From assembly GCF_007858275.1 (NCBI RefSeq), contig NZ_VFEV01000001.1:186001-250000 (forward strand): a stretch of 64,000 nt of DNA. Direction: 5' to 3'. The translations under genes were made by a program, and so were the position numbers. Below, piece by piece: positions 29,189-37,567 of the stretch (position 1 is the first letter of the stretch; each line of letters opens with the position of its first letter). A model generated the notes under the pieces. That model saw only the letters and a list, made by a program, of their open reading frames with translations. It had not been told where the DNA came from and ran no database searches. The DNA is from Pseudomonas proteolytica. Its GTDB lineage: Bacteria > Pseudomonadota > Gammaproteobacteria > Pseudomonadales > Pseudomonadaceae.

Positions 29189-30100
29189 TTATTGCGCACC
29201 TTGCTTGTCGATCAGCGCGGCCAGGGCTTCATATTCTTCTGGCAGCAGATCGGTCAGCGGGGTGCGCACTGGGCCTGCGTCATAGCCGGCGATTTTTGCA
29301 CCCGCCTTGACGATGCTCACGGCATAGCCGGCCTTGCGGTTACGGATGTCGAGGTAAGGCAAGAAGAAGTCGTCGATGATCTTGTCGACAGTGGCGTGAT
29401 CTTCCCGGGCAATCGCGTGGTAGAAGTCCATCGCGGTTTTGGGAATGAAGTTGAACACCGCCGAGGAATACACCGGGACGCCAAGCGCCTTGTAGGCCGC
29501 GGCGTAAACCTCTGCGGTCGGCAGGCCGCCCAGGTAGCTGAAACGATCGCCCAGGCGACGGCGGATCGACACCATCAGTTCGATATCGCCCAGGCCATCC
29601 TTGTAGCCGATCAGGTTCGGGCAACGTTCGGCCAGGCGTTCGAGCAGTGGCGCGGTCAGGCGGCAGACGTTGCGGTTGTACACCACCACACCAATTTTTA
29701 CCGACTTGCACACAGCCTCGACATGGGCGGCGACGCCGTCCTGGCTGGCTTCGGTCAAGTAGTGGGGCAGCAGCAGCAGACCCTTGGCCCCCAGGCGCTC
29801 GGCTTCCTGGGCGTATTCGATGGCTTGGCGCGTGGAGCCGCCGACACCGGCGAGGATCGGCACGCTGGTGGCGCAGGTATCAACGGCGGTTTTCACCACT
29901 TGGGAATATTCACTCGCCGCCAGGGAGAAAAACTCACCCGTGCCGCCCGCCGCGAACAAGGCAGTGGCACCGTAGGGGGCCAACCACTCCAGGCGCTTGA
30001 TATAACCCGCCTGGTTGAAATCGCCCTGGGCATTGAAATCGGTAACCGGGAAAGACAGCAGACCGTGGGAAAGGATGGACTTCAGTTCTTGTGGATTCAT
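29189..30100 (-). CDS. kdgD: 5-dehydro-4-deoxyglucarate dehydratase
   Basis: A 303-residue DHDPS/NAL-family aldolase-fold enzyme that decarboxylates and dehydrates 5-dehydro-4-deoxyglucarate to 2,5-dioxopentanoate. The Schiff-base lysine is Lys167 in [10 protein letters not shown], and the tyrosine of GVVVYNRN lies near residue 138. The N-terminus [15 protein letters not shown] is characteristic of KdgD. The ATG at 30100 matches the family start; residues read upstream to 30232 have no support. It is the first gene of the catabolic set, with a regulator-like palindrome 47-68 bases upstream of its start codon. Confidence 0.92.
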   Translation of the reverse strand: MNPQELKSILSHGLLSFPVTDFNAQGDFNQAGYIKRLEWLAPYGATALFAAGGTGEFFSLAASEYSQVVKTAVDTCATSVPILAGVGGSTRQAIEYAQEAERLGAKGLLLLPHYLTEASQDGVAAHVEAVCKSVKIGVVVYNRNVCRLTAPLLERLAERCPNLIGYKDGLGDIELMVSIRRRLGDRFSYLGGLPTAEVYAAAYKALGVPVYSSAVFNFIPKTAMDFYHAIAREDHATVDKIIDDFFLPYLDIRNRKAGYAVSIVKAGAKIAGYDAGPVRTPLTDLLPEEYEALAALIDKQGAQ

Positions 30101-30146
30101 TATTCGAACACCCTGGATAACGACTGATACTGGGGAATGGTTTTTG

Positions 30147-30186
30147 TTGTCGTACGTCATCGTACAACTATAAAAATATTCGTCAA
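30147..30186 (-). promoter_or_regulatory. kdgD promoter with candidate GntR operator
   Basis: On the minus strand TTGACG (30186-30181), a 16-base spacer and TACGAT (30164-30159) form a possible sigma-70 promoter. Overlapping its -10 is an inverted repeat (TTGTCGTACG and CGTACAA arms, 30147-30168). The 9-mer TTGTACGAT within it recurs upstream of the gntR gene at 32332-32340. This suggests autoregulation and repression of kdgD by that regulator. Confidence 0.55.
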
Positions 30187-30237
30187 CACTATTTCGTCGA
30201 CTTGCATGGGTCTCGAGGGCGTTTACTTGCAACCCCC

Positions 30238-30292
30238 TTGACGTAGGAAATTGCTCCGCTATTCTTGCAATAGCTGTATATACATACAGCTA
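30238..30292 (+). promoter_or_regulatory. Putative promoter and palindrome before the phospholipase-like gene
   Basis: TTGACG (30238-30243) and TATTCT (30260-30265) with a 16-base gap resemble a sigma-70 promoter. A palindrome with 9-base arms (TAGCTGTAT / ATACAGCTA, 30271-30292) follows and could be an operator or a 5' leader hairpin. AAGGAG stands 6 bases before the ATG of the gene. Confidence 0.4.
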
Positions 30293-30328
30293 TCAAGGAA
30301 GAATCCTACGACATAGCAAGGAGCTAAC

Positions 30329-31483
30329 ATGTCAGAACTTGAATCGGTCATCACCCGCAAGCCCCTCCCCTCCCTACGCTTCGAAGGCGGCGAGCACACC
30401 GCTATTGGCGATGAGACGCTACTGCGGTTCGTACAGGGCGAGCCCTCTATTCCGGGGTCGCAAGTCAAACTGCATCTGCCTAATGGCCTGGCTTTGACCT
30501 ATGGCCAGATCATCGCCCTGGGCGGTGATTTCTATGGGATCCCCGGCCAGCCCATCAGCGACGGTGCATCGCCAGCCGAGCGCGTGCAGCGCTTTACCGC
30601 CGCGTTCAACTCCCTGGCCACGCTGCCGGCGTCGCGGGACGAAGCGGGCAAAATTCTCGCGGTCATGCAAAAGGAGATCAACGCGGTCAAGCAGGCCATC
30701 AAGGAGGGTAAGCAGGCCCATGAAGCCTATGACGCACTCGGAGATACGTTGTCTGAAGAGTGGAATCGCATCACCGGCGGCGGCAGCGTCGTTTCAGCCA
30801 TGGTGCCCTTGGGGCGCTACCTTAAGCTGGCCGCCGACAACGCCGACCATTTCGGCGAATGGGCGCTGTCAGCCTATCTGGCAGGGCATACCGGCGCCCT
30901 GCAACAAGCGGTCGTCGCCCACCAAAGTGGCAGCGACCAGCAATTGGAACTGGCTTATGCCATGAACAGTTTTGCTGATCACTTTTTGACCGACCTGTTT
31001 TCCGCTGGGCACCTGCGCGTACCGCGCAAGCAACTGGCTCGCGTAGTCACACCGGGTGAGCTGGGGTCGTTGATCAGCCGCTTCATGCATGACGAAGACA
31101 GCAAGTTCGGGCTCAAGGTACGCAACGCACTGGGCGATGAGTGGCACGCCTATGGGGACAAACGCTATTTCGACAGCAATGATGCGGCCAACCGCGCTCA
31201 GGTCAAACGCGCGGTGCAGGCCTCGGCCGATGAGATTTTCGAGGCCTATGTCAGTGGCATCCTGCCCTCCCCGGCCACGTACAAGGCACCGCTGTACGTG
31301 CCGGACCTGAATGCGGTGAACAACCCGAGCACTAACTTCTCACCGCTGTTCAAGGCCGAGGGCGACAAGGTGCTGCGACGCAAGGACGTCAACAACCTCA
31401 ACGACAAACAGTGGACGAATGATTGGTGGGGCTGGAGCACCTACCTGCTGCTGCAAAACTACACACCCAATACGCCAGCCTGA
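30329..31483 (+). CDS. Zinc-dependent phospholipase C-like protein
   Basis: A 384-residue protein without signal peptide or membrane helix. The centre (residues about 175-240) has a helical, His/Asp-rich pattern, NADHFGEWALSAYLAGH and NSFADHFLTDLFSAGHLR, resembling the zinc site of the phospholipase C/P1 nuclease fold. I recall an intracellular zinc phosphatidylcholine-specific phospholipase C of about 40 kDa from P. fluorescens, and this protein fits in size and lack of a leader; the link needs checking. The C-terminal part (TYKAPLYVPDLNAVNNPSTNFSP) is unassigned. It is a single gene between kdgD and its regulator, with its own promoter, so it is probably not part of the sugar-acid pathway. 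Confidence 0.6.
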   Translation: MSELESVITRKPLPSLRFEGGEHTAIGDETLLRFVQGEPSIPGSQVKLHLPNGLALTYGQIIALGGDFYGIPGQPISDGASPAERVQRFTAAFNSLATLPASRDEAGKILAVMQKEINAVKQAIKEGKQAHEAYDALGDTLSEEWNRITGGGSVVSAMVPLGRYLKLAADNADHFGEWALSAYLAGHTGALQQAVVAHQSGSDQQLELAYAMNSFADHFLTDLFSAGHLRVPRKQLARVVTPGELGSLISRFMHDEDSKFGLKVRNALGDEWHAYGDKRYFDSNDAANRAQVKRAVQASADEIFEAYVSGILPSPATYKAPLYVPDLNAVNNPSTNFSPLFKAEGDKVLRRKDVNNLNDKQWTNDWWGWSTYLLLQNYTPNTPA

Positions 31484-31488
31484 AACCA

Positions 31489-31520
31489 GGCGCAGATGCC
31501 GGGACGCCGGCGTCTGCGCC
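31489..31520. terminator. Hairpin between the phospholipase-like gene and gntR
   Basis: A 14-bp stem with one mismatch (GGCGCAGATGCCGG at 31489-31502, CCGGCGTCTGCGCC at 31507-31520) lies between two convergent stop codons. There is no T-run, so termination efficiency is unclear. Confidence 0.5.
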
Positions 31521-31531
31521 ATCGACGAGCA

Positions 31532-32281
31532 TCAGCCGCGCTGCGCCTGCGCCTCTTCATGTGCCTGGCGCAACCGCTCGCGGCTGTTTGTCAGGTGCAG
31601 GCGCATCGCCGCTCGCGCCGCATCCGAATCCTGGCGGGCGATCGCTTCGTAAATTTCTTCGTGCTCACGGCTCAGGCGGCTCATGTAGTGCTGCTGGTCA
31701 TCATGGGCCAGGCGCGCTGAGTTCAGGCGCGTACGCGGGATAATGCTGGTGCCCAGGTGCGTCATGATATCGGTGAAGTAGCGATTGCCGGTGGACAACG
31801 CAATCTGCAGATGGAACTGGAAGTCCGACGCCACTGCATCGCTGGCGTGCGCCGCACTTTCATTCAAGGCATCGAGGGCGGCGCGCATCGCGGCCAACTG
31901 TTCGTCGCTGCGACGCTGGGCCGCGAGGCCGGCGGATTCCACTTCCAGGCTGATGCGCAGTTCCAGAATCGCCAACACATCGCGCAACGTCACCACCGTC
32001 GCCGGATCGATCCGGAACCCGCTGGGGCTCGGCGTATCCAGCACAAAGGTGCCGATGCCATGCCGGGTCTCCACCTGCCCGGCCGCCTGCAGGCGCGAGA
32101 TCGCCTCGCGCACCACCGTACGGCTGACCCCATGGGCTTCCATGATCGCTGACTCGGTGGGCAACTTATCCCCACGATTGAGCTGGCCGTCGCGGATCTG
32201 CTCGGACAACACCGTGACCAGTTCCTGGGCAAGGCTGCGACGCTTGCGGGGAAGACGCGGGGCGGTGCTGAGGTTTTCCAT
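31532..32281 (-). CDS. GntR/FadR family transcriptional regulator of the galactarate/glucarate genes
   Basis: A 249-residue regulator. Residues about 10-75 form the GntR winged helix (LAQELVTVLSEQIRDGQLNRG, LPTESAIMEAHGVSRTVVREAI, GQVETRHGIGTFV); residues about 95-235 form the FCD ligand-binding domain with metal-type histidines in DFQFHLQIALSTGN and REHEEIYEAI. FCD members bind sugar acids and organic acids. The ATG at 32281 gives the normal length; upstream in-frame residues to 32425 cross the sspB terminator. A TTGTACGAT element before the gene is shared with the kdgD promoter, supporting control of that operon. Confidence 0.85.
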   Translation of the reverse strand: MENLSTAPRLPRKRRSLAQELVTVLSEQIRDGQLNRGDKLPTESAIMEAHGVSRTVVREAISRLQAAGQVETRHGIGTFVLDTPSPSGFRIDPATVVTLRDVLAILELRISLEVESAGLAAQRRSDEQLAAMRAALDALNESAAHASDAVASDFQFHLQIALSTGNRYFTDIMTHLGTSIIPRTRLNSARLAHDDQQHYMSRLSREHEEIYEAIARQDSDAARAAMRLHLTNSRERLRQAHEEAQAQRG

Positions 32282-32331
32282 GGGTAACCAATTATCTCGA
32301 TGATCTGAAGGCGCATCATAGCCCAAGCAGG

Positions 32332-32340
32332 TTGTACGAT
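32332..32340 (+). promoter_or_regulatory. Candidate GntR half-operator upstream of gntR
   Basis: TTGTACGAT occurs here, just upstream of a TATGAT -10-like hexamer of the minus-strand gntR gene, and also in the kdgD promoter inverted repeat. Autoregulation is inferred from this sharing. Confidence 0.4.
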
Positions 32341-32368
32341 CACCGCTCACCGCGACTTTGTAGCGCGC

Positions 32369-32403
32369 AAAAAAATACCCCGGCCAAAGCCGGGGCATTT
32401 TTT
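32369..32403. terminator. Bidirectional terminator between sspB and gntR
   Basis: A 7-bp GC stem (CCCCGGC at 32378-32384, GCCGGGG at 32389-32395) with a 4-base loop, flanked by a 7-A run on one side and a 6-T run on the other. It terminates the sspB transcript on the minus strand and could act in both directions. Confidence 0.88.
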
Positions 32404-32431
32404 CAGCACGTGCCCGCAGGCACATGCTCCA

Positions 32432-32848
32432 TCACTTCACCACTTTCAAGCTCGGCCGGCCCGTAGGGCGCGGCGGCTCGGAGTCAGGCGGCGGCAGGTC
32501 GTCATCTTCAACTTCGATCGCTTCGTCGTCGTCAAGCGACGACTCCAGATCAAACACCATGCCCTGGCCATTTTCCCGGGCATAAATGCCCAGAATCGCG
32601 CCGATGGGCACATAGAGCGTATGGGGTACACCACCAAAACGCCCTTCAAAGCTGACCGCTTCATTGTCCATGTGCAGTTGGCGTACGGCACTGGGCGAAA
32701 CGTTCAGGACAATCTGTCCGTCACTGGCAAAACCTTGTGGCACCTGCACCGCAGGAAACTCGGAATTGACCAGCATGTGCGGGGTGCAATCGTTATCCAC
32801 AATCCACTCATAGAGCGCGCGGACCAGATAAGGTCGACTGGAGTTCAT
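32432..32848 (-). CDS. sspB: ClpXP protease specificity-enhancing factor SspB
   Basis: A 138-residue adaptor that delivers ssrA-tagged proteins to ClpXP. The N-terminal substrate-binding domain (SSRPYLVRALYEWIVDN, TPHMLVNSEFPAVQVP, GIYARENGQGM) is conserved. It is followed by an acidic flexible linker (about residues 105-122) and the C-terminal ClpX-docking peptide RPSLKVVK. AAGGAG lies 6 bases before the ATG at 32848; it follows sspA by 17 bases. Confidence 0.95.
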   Translation of the reverse strand: MNSSRPYLVRALYEWIVDNDCTPHMLVNSEFPAVQVPQGFASDGQIVLNVSPSAVRQLHMDNEAVSFEGRFGGVPHTLYVPIGAILGIYARENGQGMVFDLESSLDDDEAIEVEDDDLPPPDSEPPRPTGRPSLKVVK

Positions 32849-32865
32849 CAACGGCTCCTTAAGCC

Positions 32866-33483
32866 TTAGCGCATATCACGTTCGACGCCAGACAGACTTG
32901 CCTGGAAAGCCTCACGCGCAAACTGGCGCTCCATGTAATCAAGCAGCGGCTTGGCAGGCCGCGGCAATTCAATGCCCAAAATCGGCAAACGCCAGAGTAT
33001 GGGTAATAGGCAGCAATCCACCAGGCTTTGTTCCTCACTGAGGAAAAAAGGTTTGTCGGCGAATAACGGTGAAACGCCGGTCAGGCTCTCGCGCAATTCC
33101 TTGCGCGCCTGCACACGGGCCGCTTCTTTGCTGCGTGTATCCAGAATCAGATCCACCAGCCCACACCAGTCACGCTGGATCCGATGGATCAGCAAGCGGC
33201 TGTTGGCACGCGCCACCGGATACACCGGCAGCAAAGGTGGATGGGGGTAACGCTCATCCAGATATTCCATCACCACGGTTGACTCCCACAACGCCAGGTC
33301 ACGATCGACCAGGGTGGGCAAGCTGCCGTAAGGGTTCACTTCGATCAGTTTCGGCGGATGACGACCCACCTCCACACTGATGATCTCGGCGCTGACACCC
33401 TTCTCTGCGAGCACGATGCGTACTCGGTGGGAATAGTGGTCGGCGGGGTCGGAGTAACAGGCCAACCGGTTGGTCACGCCCAT
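32866..33483 (-). CDS. sspA: Stringent starvation protein A
   Basis: A 205-residue glutathione-transferase-fold protein that binds RNA polymerase and alters transcription in starvation and acid stress. The thioredoxin-like N-domain ([24 protein letters not shown]) and the all-helical C-domain are complete; the family motif [22 protein letters not shown] is split across residues about 51-72. AGGAGG lies 6 bases before the ATG. Forms an operon with sspB, downstream of petABC. Confidence 0.95.
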   Translation of the reverse strand: MGVTNRLACYSDPADHYSHRVRIVLAEKGVSAEIISVEVGRHPPKLIEVNPYGSLPTLVDRDLALWESTVVMEYLDERYPHPPLLPVYPVARANSRLLIHRIQRDWCGLVDLILDTRSKEAARVQARKELRESLTGVSPLFADKPFFLSEEQSLVDCCLLPILWRLPILGIELPRPAKPLLDYMERQFAREAFQASLSGVERDMR

Positions 33484-33528
33484 GGCGGTCCTCCTCGCTT
33501 GTTGAAATTATCGAAAGCTCAAAAACGA

Positions 33529-33604
33529 GCGCGCCCAGAAAGCATCTCCCGTAACACCTGGATCAACCAGAGCGTTACCCGTTCAGAGACGTCGCTGGGC
33601 GCGC
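33529..33604 (-). other. Nested hairpin in the petC-sspA gap
   Basis: A 10-bp perfect outer stem (GCGCGCCCAG at 33529-33538, CTGGGCGCGC at 33595-33604) encloses a second symmetric hairpin (GTAAC/GTTAC at 33551-33555 and 33574-33578, with inner CTGG/CCAG). On the minus strand the outer stem is followed by TCGTTTTTGAG, so it may act as a compound terminator of petC or as an sspA leader. Confidence 0.55.
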
Positions 33605-33633
33605 AAGATTAACAGCAATTGCCTAAGGTTGGA

Positions 33634-34413
33634 TCAATGCACATCCTTCCAGTATTCACGCTTGAGCAAATAAGCGAATACGAAGAAGAAAGCCAGGTAC
33701 AGCAACACATAGGTACCGATGCGTTGATGCTCCAGTTTGACCGGGTTGGCGGAGTACGCCAGGAAGGTCACCAGGTTCTTGACCTTCTCGTCGAACTGCT
33801 CCTCGTTCAGCGCACCGCTCTTGGGCACGATGGTCAGTTGATCACAGGCCTCATGGGTCAACGGCGTGCCGGTCAGCGGGTCATATTGCTTCTTGCCGTT
33901 TTCCACGACTTGAACCTGCTTGCATCCTACCACCTGACGCCCTTGCAGGCCGACCAGCACGTTAGGCATACCGACGTTCGGGAACACCTTGTTGTTCACG
34001 CCCCATGGACGTGTAGGGTCTTCGTAGAACGACTTCAGGTAGCCATACAGCCAGTCGGTGCCGCGTACGCGCGCTACCAGGGTCAGGTCGGGCGGTGCAG
34101 CCCCGAACCAGGCCTTGGCGTCGGCCGGTTGCATGCCGATGTTCATGTGGTCACCAATCTTGGCGCCGGTGAACACCAGGTTCTTGAGCATCAGCTCATG
34201 GGGGATACCCAGGTCGTCGGCAACCCGCTCGTAACGCTGGAACTTGGCGCTGTGGCAGCCCATGCAGTAGTTGGCGAACGTACGGGCGCCGTCTTGCATG
34301 GCAGCCTTGTCAGAAACGTCGATGTCGACTTTTTCCAGTTCCGCGCCGTGCTCGGCCGCGAAGGACAGTACCGGCAGGGCAGCAAGAATCAATGCAGCAA
34401 ATAATTTTTTCAT
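33634..34413 (-). CDS. petC: Ubiquinol-cytochrome c reductase, cytochrome c1 subunit
   Basis: A 259-residue cytochrome c1. A cleavable signal peptide (MKKLFAALILAALPVLSFA) leads to a periplasmic domain with haem motif Cys50-Met-Gly-Cys53-His54. A distal Met ligand lies in a later segment such as NIGMQPAD or PNVGMPN. A single membrane anchor lies near the C-terminus (IGTYVLLYLAFFFVFAYLL). It passes electrons from the Rieske protein to soluble cytochrome c. Its start shares one base with the petB stop (TGATG). Confidence 0.95.
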   Translation of the reverse strand: MKKLFAALILAALPVLSFAAEHGAELEKVDIDVSDKAAMQDGARTFANYCMGCHSAKFQRYERVADDLGIPHELMLKNLVFTGAKIGDHMNIGMQPADAKAWFGAAPPDLTLVARVRGTDWLYGYLKSFYEDPTRPWGVNNKVFPNVGMPNVLVGLQGRQVVGCKQVQVVENGKKQYDPLTGTPLTHEACDQLTIVPKSGALNEEQFDEKVKNLVTFLAYSANPVKLEHQRIGTYVLLYLAFFFVFAYLLKREYWKDVH

Positions 34414-35624
34414 CAGCCAGTCACCCTTTCCGGAACCGGTTTTGTCTTCTCGAGCCGGGTGTAGAACGGCATCAGAATGAAGTAGGCGAAGTACAGGAAG
34501 GTGCAGACCTGCGACAACAACGTCCGCTCAGGGGTTGGCGCCAATACGCCCAGCACGCCCAGGATCACGAACGAGATGCAGAACACCCACAGCCAGATCT
34601 TGCTCAGCCAGCCTTTGTAGCGCATGGACTTGACCGGGCTACGGTCAAGCCACGGCAACACGAACAGCACGGCAATGGCTGCACCCATGGCGATAACGCC
34701 CATGAGCTTGTCGGGGATCGCCCGCAAAATGGCGTAGAACGGCGTGAAGTACCAGACCGGGGCAATGTGTTCCGGGGTCTTGAAGGCGTTCGCCTGTTCG
34801 AAGTTCGGCTTCTCAAGGAAATAGCCGCCCATTTCCGGGAAGAAGAACACGATCGAGCAGAACACAAACAGGAACACCACCACGCCGACGATATCCTTGA
34901 CGGTGTAGTAAGGGTGGAATGGAATGCCGTCCAGCGGAATGCCGTTCTCGTCCTTGTGCTTCTTGATGTCCACGCCGTCCGGGTTGTTCGAACCCACTTC
35001 GTGCAGCGCCAGGATGTGCAGCACTACCAGGCCGAGAATCACGATCGGCAAGGCCACCACATGCAAGGCAAAGAAGCGGTTCAGGGTGATGCCCGAGATC
35101 AGGTAGTCACCACGGATCCACTGGGTCAGGTCATTGCCGATGACCGGGATCGCGCCAAACAGCGAGATGATCACCTGGGCACCCCAGTAGGACATCTGGC
35201 CCCAAGGCAGCAGGTAGCCCATGAAGGCCTCTGCCATCAGCGCCAGGTAGATCAGCATGCCAAACACCCACACCAGCTCACGTGGCTTCTGGTACGACCC
35301 GTAGAGCAAGCCACGGAACATGTGCAGATAGACCACGATGAAGAACGCCGAAGCGCCAGTGGAGTGCAGCAGGCGCAGGATCGAGCCGTACTCGACATCA
35401 CGCATGATGTATTCGACGGAGGCGAATGCTTCTTCCGCCGACGGGGTGTAGCTCATGGTCAGCCAGACACCGGTAACGATCTGATTGACCAGTACCAGCA
35501 ATGCCAGGGAACCAAAGAAATAGAAGAAGTTGAAGTTCTTCGGCGCGTAATACTTGCTGAGATGGTCTTCCCACATTTTGGTGGCGGGGAAGCGCGCATC
35601 CACCCAATCCATGAACTTGCTCAT
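34413..35624 (-). CDS. petB: Ubiquinol-cytochrome c reductase, cytochrome b subunit
   Basis: A 403-residue polytopic membrane protein with eight helices, binding two b haems and the two quinone sites. Haem-ligand histidines are seen in HSTGASAFFIVVYLHMFRG and in the later RFFALHVVALP with VVLHILALHE; the PEWY-like Qo motif is present as PVWYFTPFYA. The order petA-petB-petC with one-base overlaps (TAATG, TGATG) shows a tightly coupled operon. Confidence 0.96.
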   Translation of the reverse strand: MSKFMDWVDARFPATKMWEDHLSKYYAPKNFNFFYFFGSLALLVLVNQIVTGVWLTMSYTPSAEEAFASVEYIMRDVEYGSILRLLHSTGASAFFIVVYLHMFRGLLYGSYQKPRELVWVFGMLIYLALMAEAFMGYLLPWGQMSYWGAQVIISLFGAIPVIGNDLTQWIRGDYLISGITLNRFFALHVVALPIVILGLVVLHILALHEVGSNNPDGVDIKKHKDENGIPLDGIPFHPYYTVKDIVGVVVFLFVFCSIVFFFPEMGGYFLEKPNFEQANAFKTPEHIAPVWYFTPFYAILRAIPDKLMGVIAMGAAIAVLFVLPWLDRSPVKSMRYKGWLSKIWLWVFCISFVILGVLGVLAPTPERTLLSQVCTFLYFAYFILMPFYTRLEKTKPVPERVTG

Positions 35625-36217
35625 TACGCGCTCTCCTTATCGACACCAATGACAATAACGTCGTCAGATTCGTAGTTGTGCGGCGGAACCGGCAGGTTCA
35701 ACGGGGCAGGCTGGGATTTGTAGACGCGACCGGCCAGGTCGTAGTGGGAACCGTGGCAAGGGCAGAAATAGCCGCCGACCCAGTCCTTGCCCAGGTCCAC
35801 TGGCGCGACTTCCGGGCGGAAGGTCGGCGAGCAGCCCAGGTGGGTGCAAAGACCGACCAGCAGCAGGATCTCTGGCTTGATCGAACGCACTTCGTTTTGG
35901 GCGTAGGCGGGTTGTTCGGAATTCTTGGACTCGGGGTCAGACAACTGGCCCTCGATCTTCTTCAGATTCCCCAGGATTTCCTCGGTACGACGAACGATGA
36001 ATACTGGCTGGCCGCGCCACTCAGCAATCATCTGCTGGCCTGGCTCGATCTTGCTGACATTCACCTTCACCGGTGCACCTGCGGCTTTCGCCTTGGCACT
36101 GGGAAACCATGACCCCACGAACGGGACCGCAGCCCCCACCGCTCCTGCAGCACCCACCACGGATGTGGCTGCTACCAAGAAGCGACGCCGGCCTGCATTC
36201 ACGCCGTCATTGCTCAT
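35624..36217 (-). CDS. petA: Ubiquinol-cytochrome c reductase, Rieske iron-sulfur subunit
   Basis: A 197-residue Rieske protein. The N-terminus bears a twin-arginine type signal anchor (GRRRFLVAATSVVGAAGAVG) that stays as membrane anchor. The 2Fe-2S ligands are in CTHLGC (about residue 125) and CPCHGSHYD (about residue 150). It takes electrons from ubiquinol in the bc1 complex. First gene of petABC; the 270 bases upstream contain tandem terminators of rpsI and must hold its promoter. Confidence 0.95.
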   Translation of the reverse strand: MSNDGVNAGRRRFLVAATSVVGAAGAVGAAVPFVGSWFPSAKAKAAGAPVKVNVSKIEPGQQMIAEWRGQPVFIVRRTEEILGNLKKIEGQLSDPESKNSEQPAYAQNEVRSIKPEILLLVGLCTHLGCSPTFRPEVAPVDLGKDWVGGYFCPCHGSHYDLAGRVYKSQPAPLNLPVPPHNYESDDVIVIGVDKESA

Positions 36218-36401
36218 TCAGTCCTCTCCCATCAGCTTTTTGGCCTGTTAAATCAGGCGTCTACTAAGTATTAAATCTGAACTTATAAAAATTTTGCCGA
36301 ATGGTAATGAAAAGCCCCACCTCTGACAAGGTAATTACCCGCAGCCTAGCCTCCAAGCCTTGTAGTATAGGGGGTCTACGGATGTGGCAAGTTGTCACAC
36401 A

Positions 36402-36426
36402 GAAAAAACCCGCACAAAACGCGGGC
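36402..36426 (-). terminator. Second terminator after rpsI
   Basis: A short GC stem (CCCGC at 36409-36413, GCGGG at 36421-36425) followed on the minus strand by six T. It lies in tandem with the stronger hairpin nearer rpsI and separates rpsI from petA. Confidence 0.65.
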
Positions 36427-36430
36427 AATA

Positions 36431-36467
36431 AAAAACGCCCAGCTCCGTGAGGAGGCTGGGCGTTTTT
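36431..36467 (-). terminator. Main terminator after rpsI
   Basis: Stem of about 10 bp (CGCCCAGC... at 36436-36446 with ...GCTGGGCG at 36454-36462, one bulge), loop GTGA, T-runs on both sides. It starts 18 bases after the rpsI stop. Confidence 0.9.
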
Positions 36468-36484
36468 GTGGAACGTAAAGCGAA

Positions 36485-36877
36485 TTAACGCTTCGAGTAC
36501 TGCGGACGCTTACGCGCTTTACGCAGACCGACTTTCTTACGTTCAACTTCACGGGCATCACGAGTCACGAAGCCAGCTTTGCGCAGAGCGCCGCGCAGGG
36601 TTTCGTCGTACTGCATCAGAGCGCGAGTGATACCGTGGCGGATTGCGCCAGCTTGACCACTTACACCGCCACCGATAACGGTGACGTAGATGTCGAACTT
36701 TTCAACGGTCTCGGTCAGTTCCAGCGGCTGACGAACTACCATGCGGGCAGTTTCGCGGCCGAAGAAGTTGTCCAGAGTGCGGTTGTTGATCGAGATGTTA
36801 CCAGTGCCCGGACGCAGGAAAACGCGTGCGGTTGCGGTTTTGCGACGGCCAGTGCCGTAATTTTGAGTCGCCGACAT
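36485..36877 (-). CDS. rpsI: Ribosomal protein S9 (uS9)
   Basis: A 130-residue small-subunit protein. The N-terminus [19 protein letters not shown] and the basic C-terminus ending RKRPQYSKR, which reaches the P-site tRNA, are universal features. It follows rplM by 14 bases in the usual operon. Confidence 0.98.
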   Translation of the reverse strand: MSATQNYGTGRRKTATARVFLRPGTGNISINNRTLDNFFGRETARMVVRQPLELTETVEKFDIYVTVIGGGVSGQAGAIRHGITRALMQYDETLRGALRKAGFVTRDAREVERKKVGLRKARKRPQYSKR

Positions 36878-36891
36878 AATGAACTATTCCG

Positions 36892-37320
36892 TTAAAACTT
36901 CAGTTCTTGGGGCTGCTGAGCAGCATGAGGGTGAGCAGCGCCCGCATAGACTTTCAGCTTGCGATACATGTCGCGACCCAGTGGGCCCTTCGGCAGCATA
37001 CCTTTAACCGCGATCTCGATCGGGGCTTCAGGCTTCTTGGCAATCAGGCCTTCGAAGTTCGAAGACTTGATACCGCCTGGGAAACCGGAGTGACGGTAGT
37101 ACATTTTGTCGCTTGCTTTGTTGCCGGTTACACGAACCTGCTCAGCGTTGATGATTACGATGTAGTCACCGGTATCAACGTGAGGGGTGTACTCAGGCTT
37201 GTGCTTGCCACGCAGACGGCTGGCGACTTCAGTGGCCAGACGACCCAGGGTCTGACCAGCGGCGTCGACGACAAACCAGTCGCGCTGAACTGTTTCCGGT
37301 TTTGCAGTAAAAGTTGTCAT
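36892..37320 (-). CDS. rplM: Ribosomal protein L13 (uL13)
   Basis: A 142-residue large-subunit protein, beginning [20 protein letters not shown] and containing [18 protein letters not shown] and [19 protein letters not shown], all characteristic of bacterial L13. First gene of rplM-rpsI; a good sigma-70 promoter lies 43-71 bases upstream. Confidence 0.98.
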   Translation of the reverse strand: MTTFTAKPETVQRDWFVVDAAGQTLGRLATEVASRLRGKHKPEYTPHVDTGDYIVIINAEQVRVTGNKASDKMYYRHSGFPGGIKSSNFEGLIAKKPEAPIEIAVKGMLPKGPLGRDMYRKLKVYAGAAHPHAAQQPQELKF

Positions 37321-37362
37321 TCTTTAATAGCCTCAGGGGCCGCCCTGTAAATTAGACGGCGG

Positions 37363-37391
37363 ATCTTACTGAATAGTGCGTACTTTGACAA
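37363..37391 (-). promoter_or_regulatory. rplM promoter
   Basis: On the minus strand TTGTCA (37391-37386), a 17-base spacer and TAAGAT (37368-37363) match the sigma-70 consensus well, at a fitting distance from the rplM start codon at 37320. A short palindrome (CTTTGACAAGTCAAAG, 37383-37398) overlaps the -35. Confidence 0.65.
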
Positions 37392-37567
37392 GTCAAAGGC
37401 AGCCGGATACAGACGCTATCGGGGGCTCGGGTCAGCGCGTCCGTTCAACGGCAAGATTCTTCGGCAGGCGGCGCATCACTTCCACTGCAGAAAGAGGTGG
37501 GCAATTATGCAGATTGCGAAAAAAAATTCAACCTGCTTTTATGATTGTTTTCCCGAAGGAGCACCCG

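Noticed and set aside
37376..37567. Long N-terminal extension of the aldo-keto reductase
   Set aside because: AAGGAG and the family N-terminus lie at 37568; the extension reads through the rplM promoter region.
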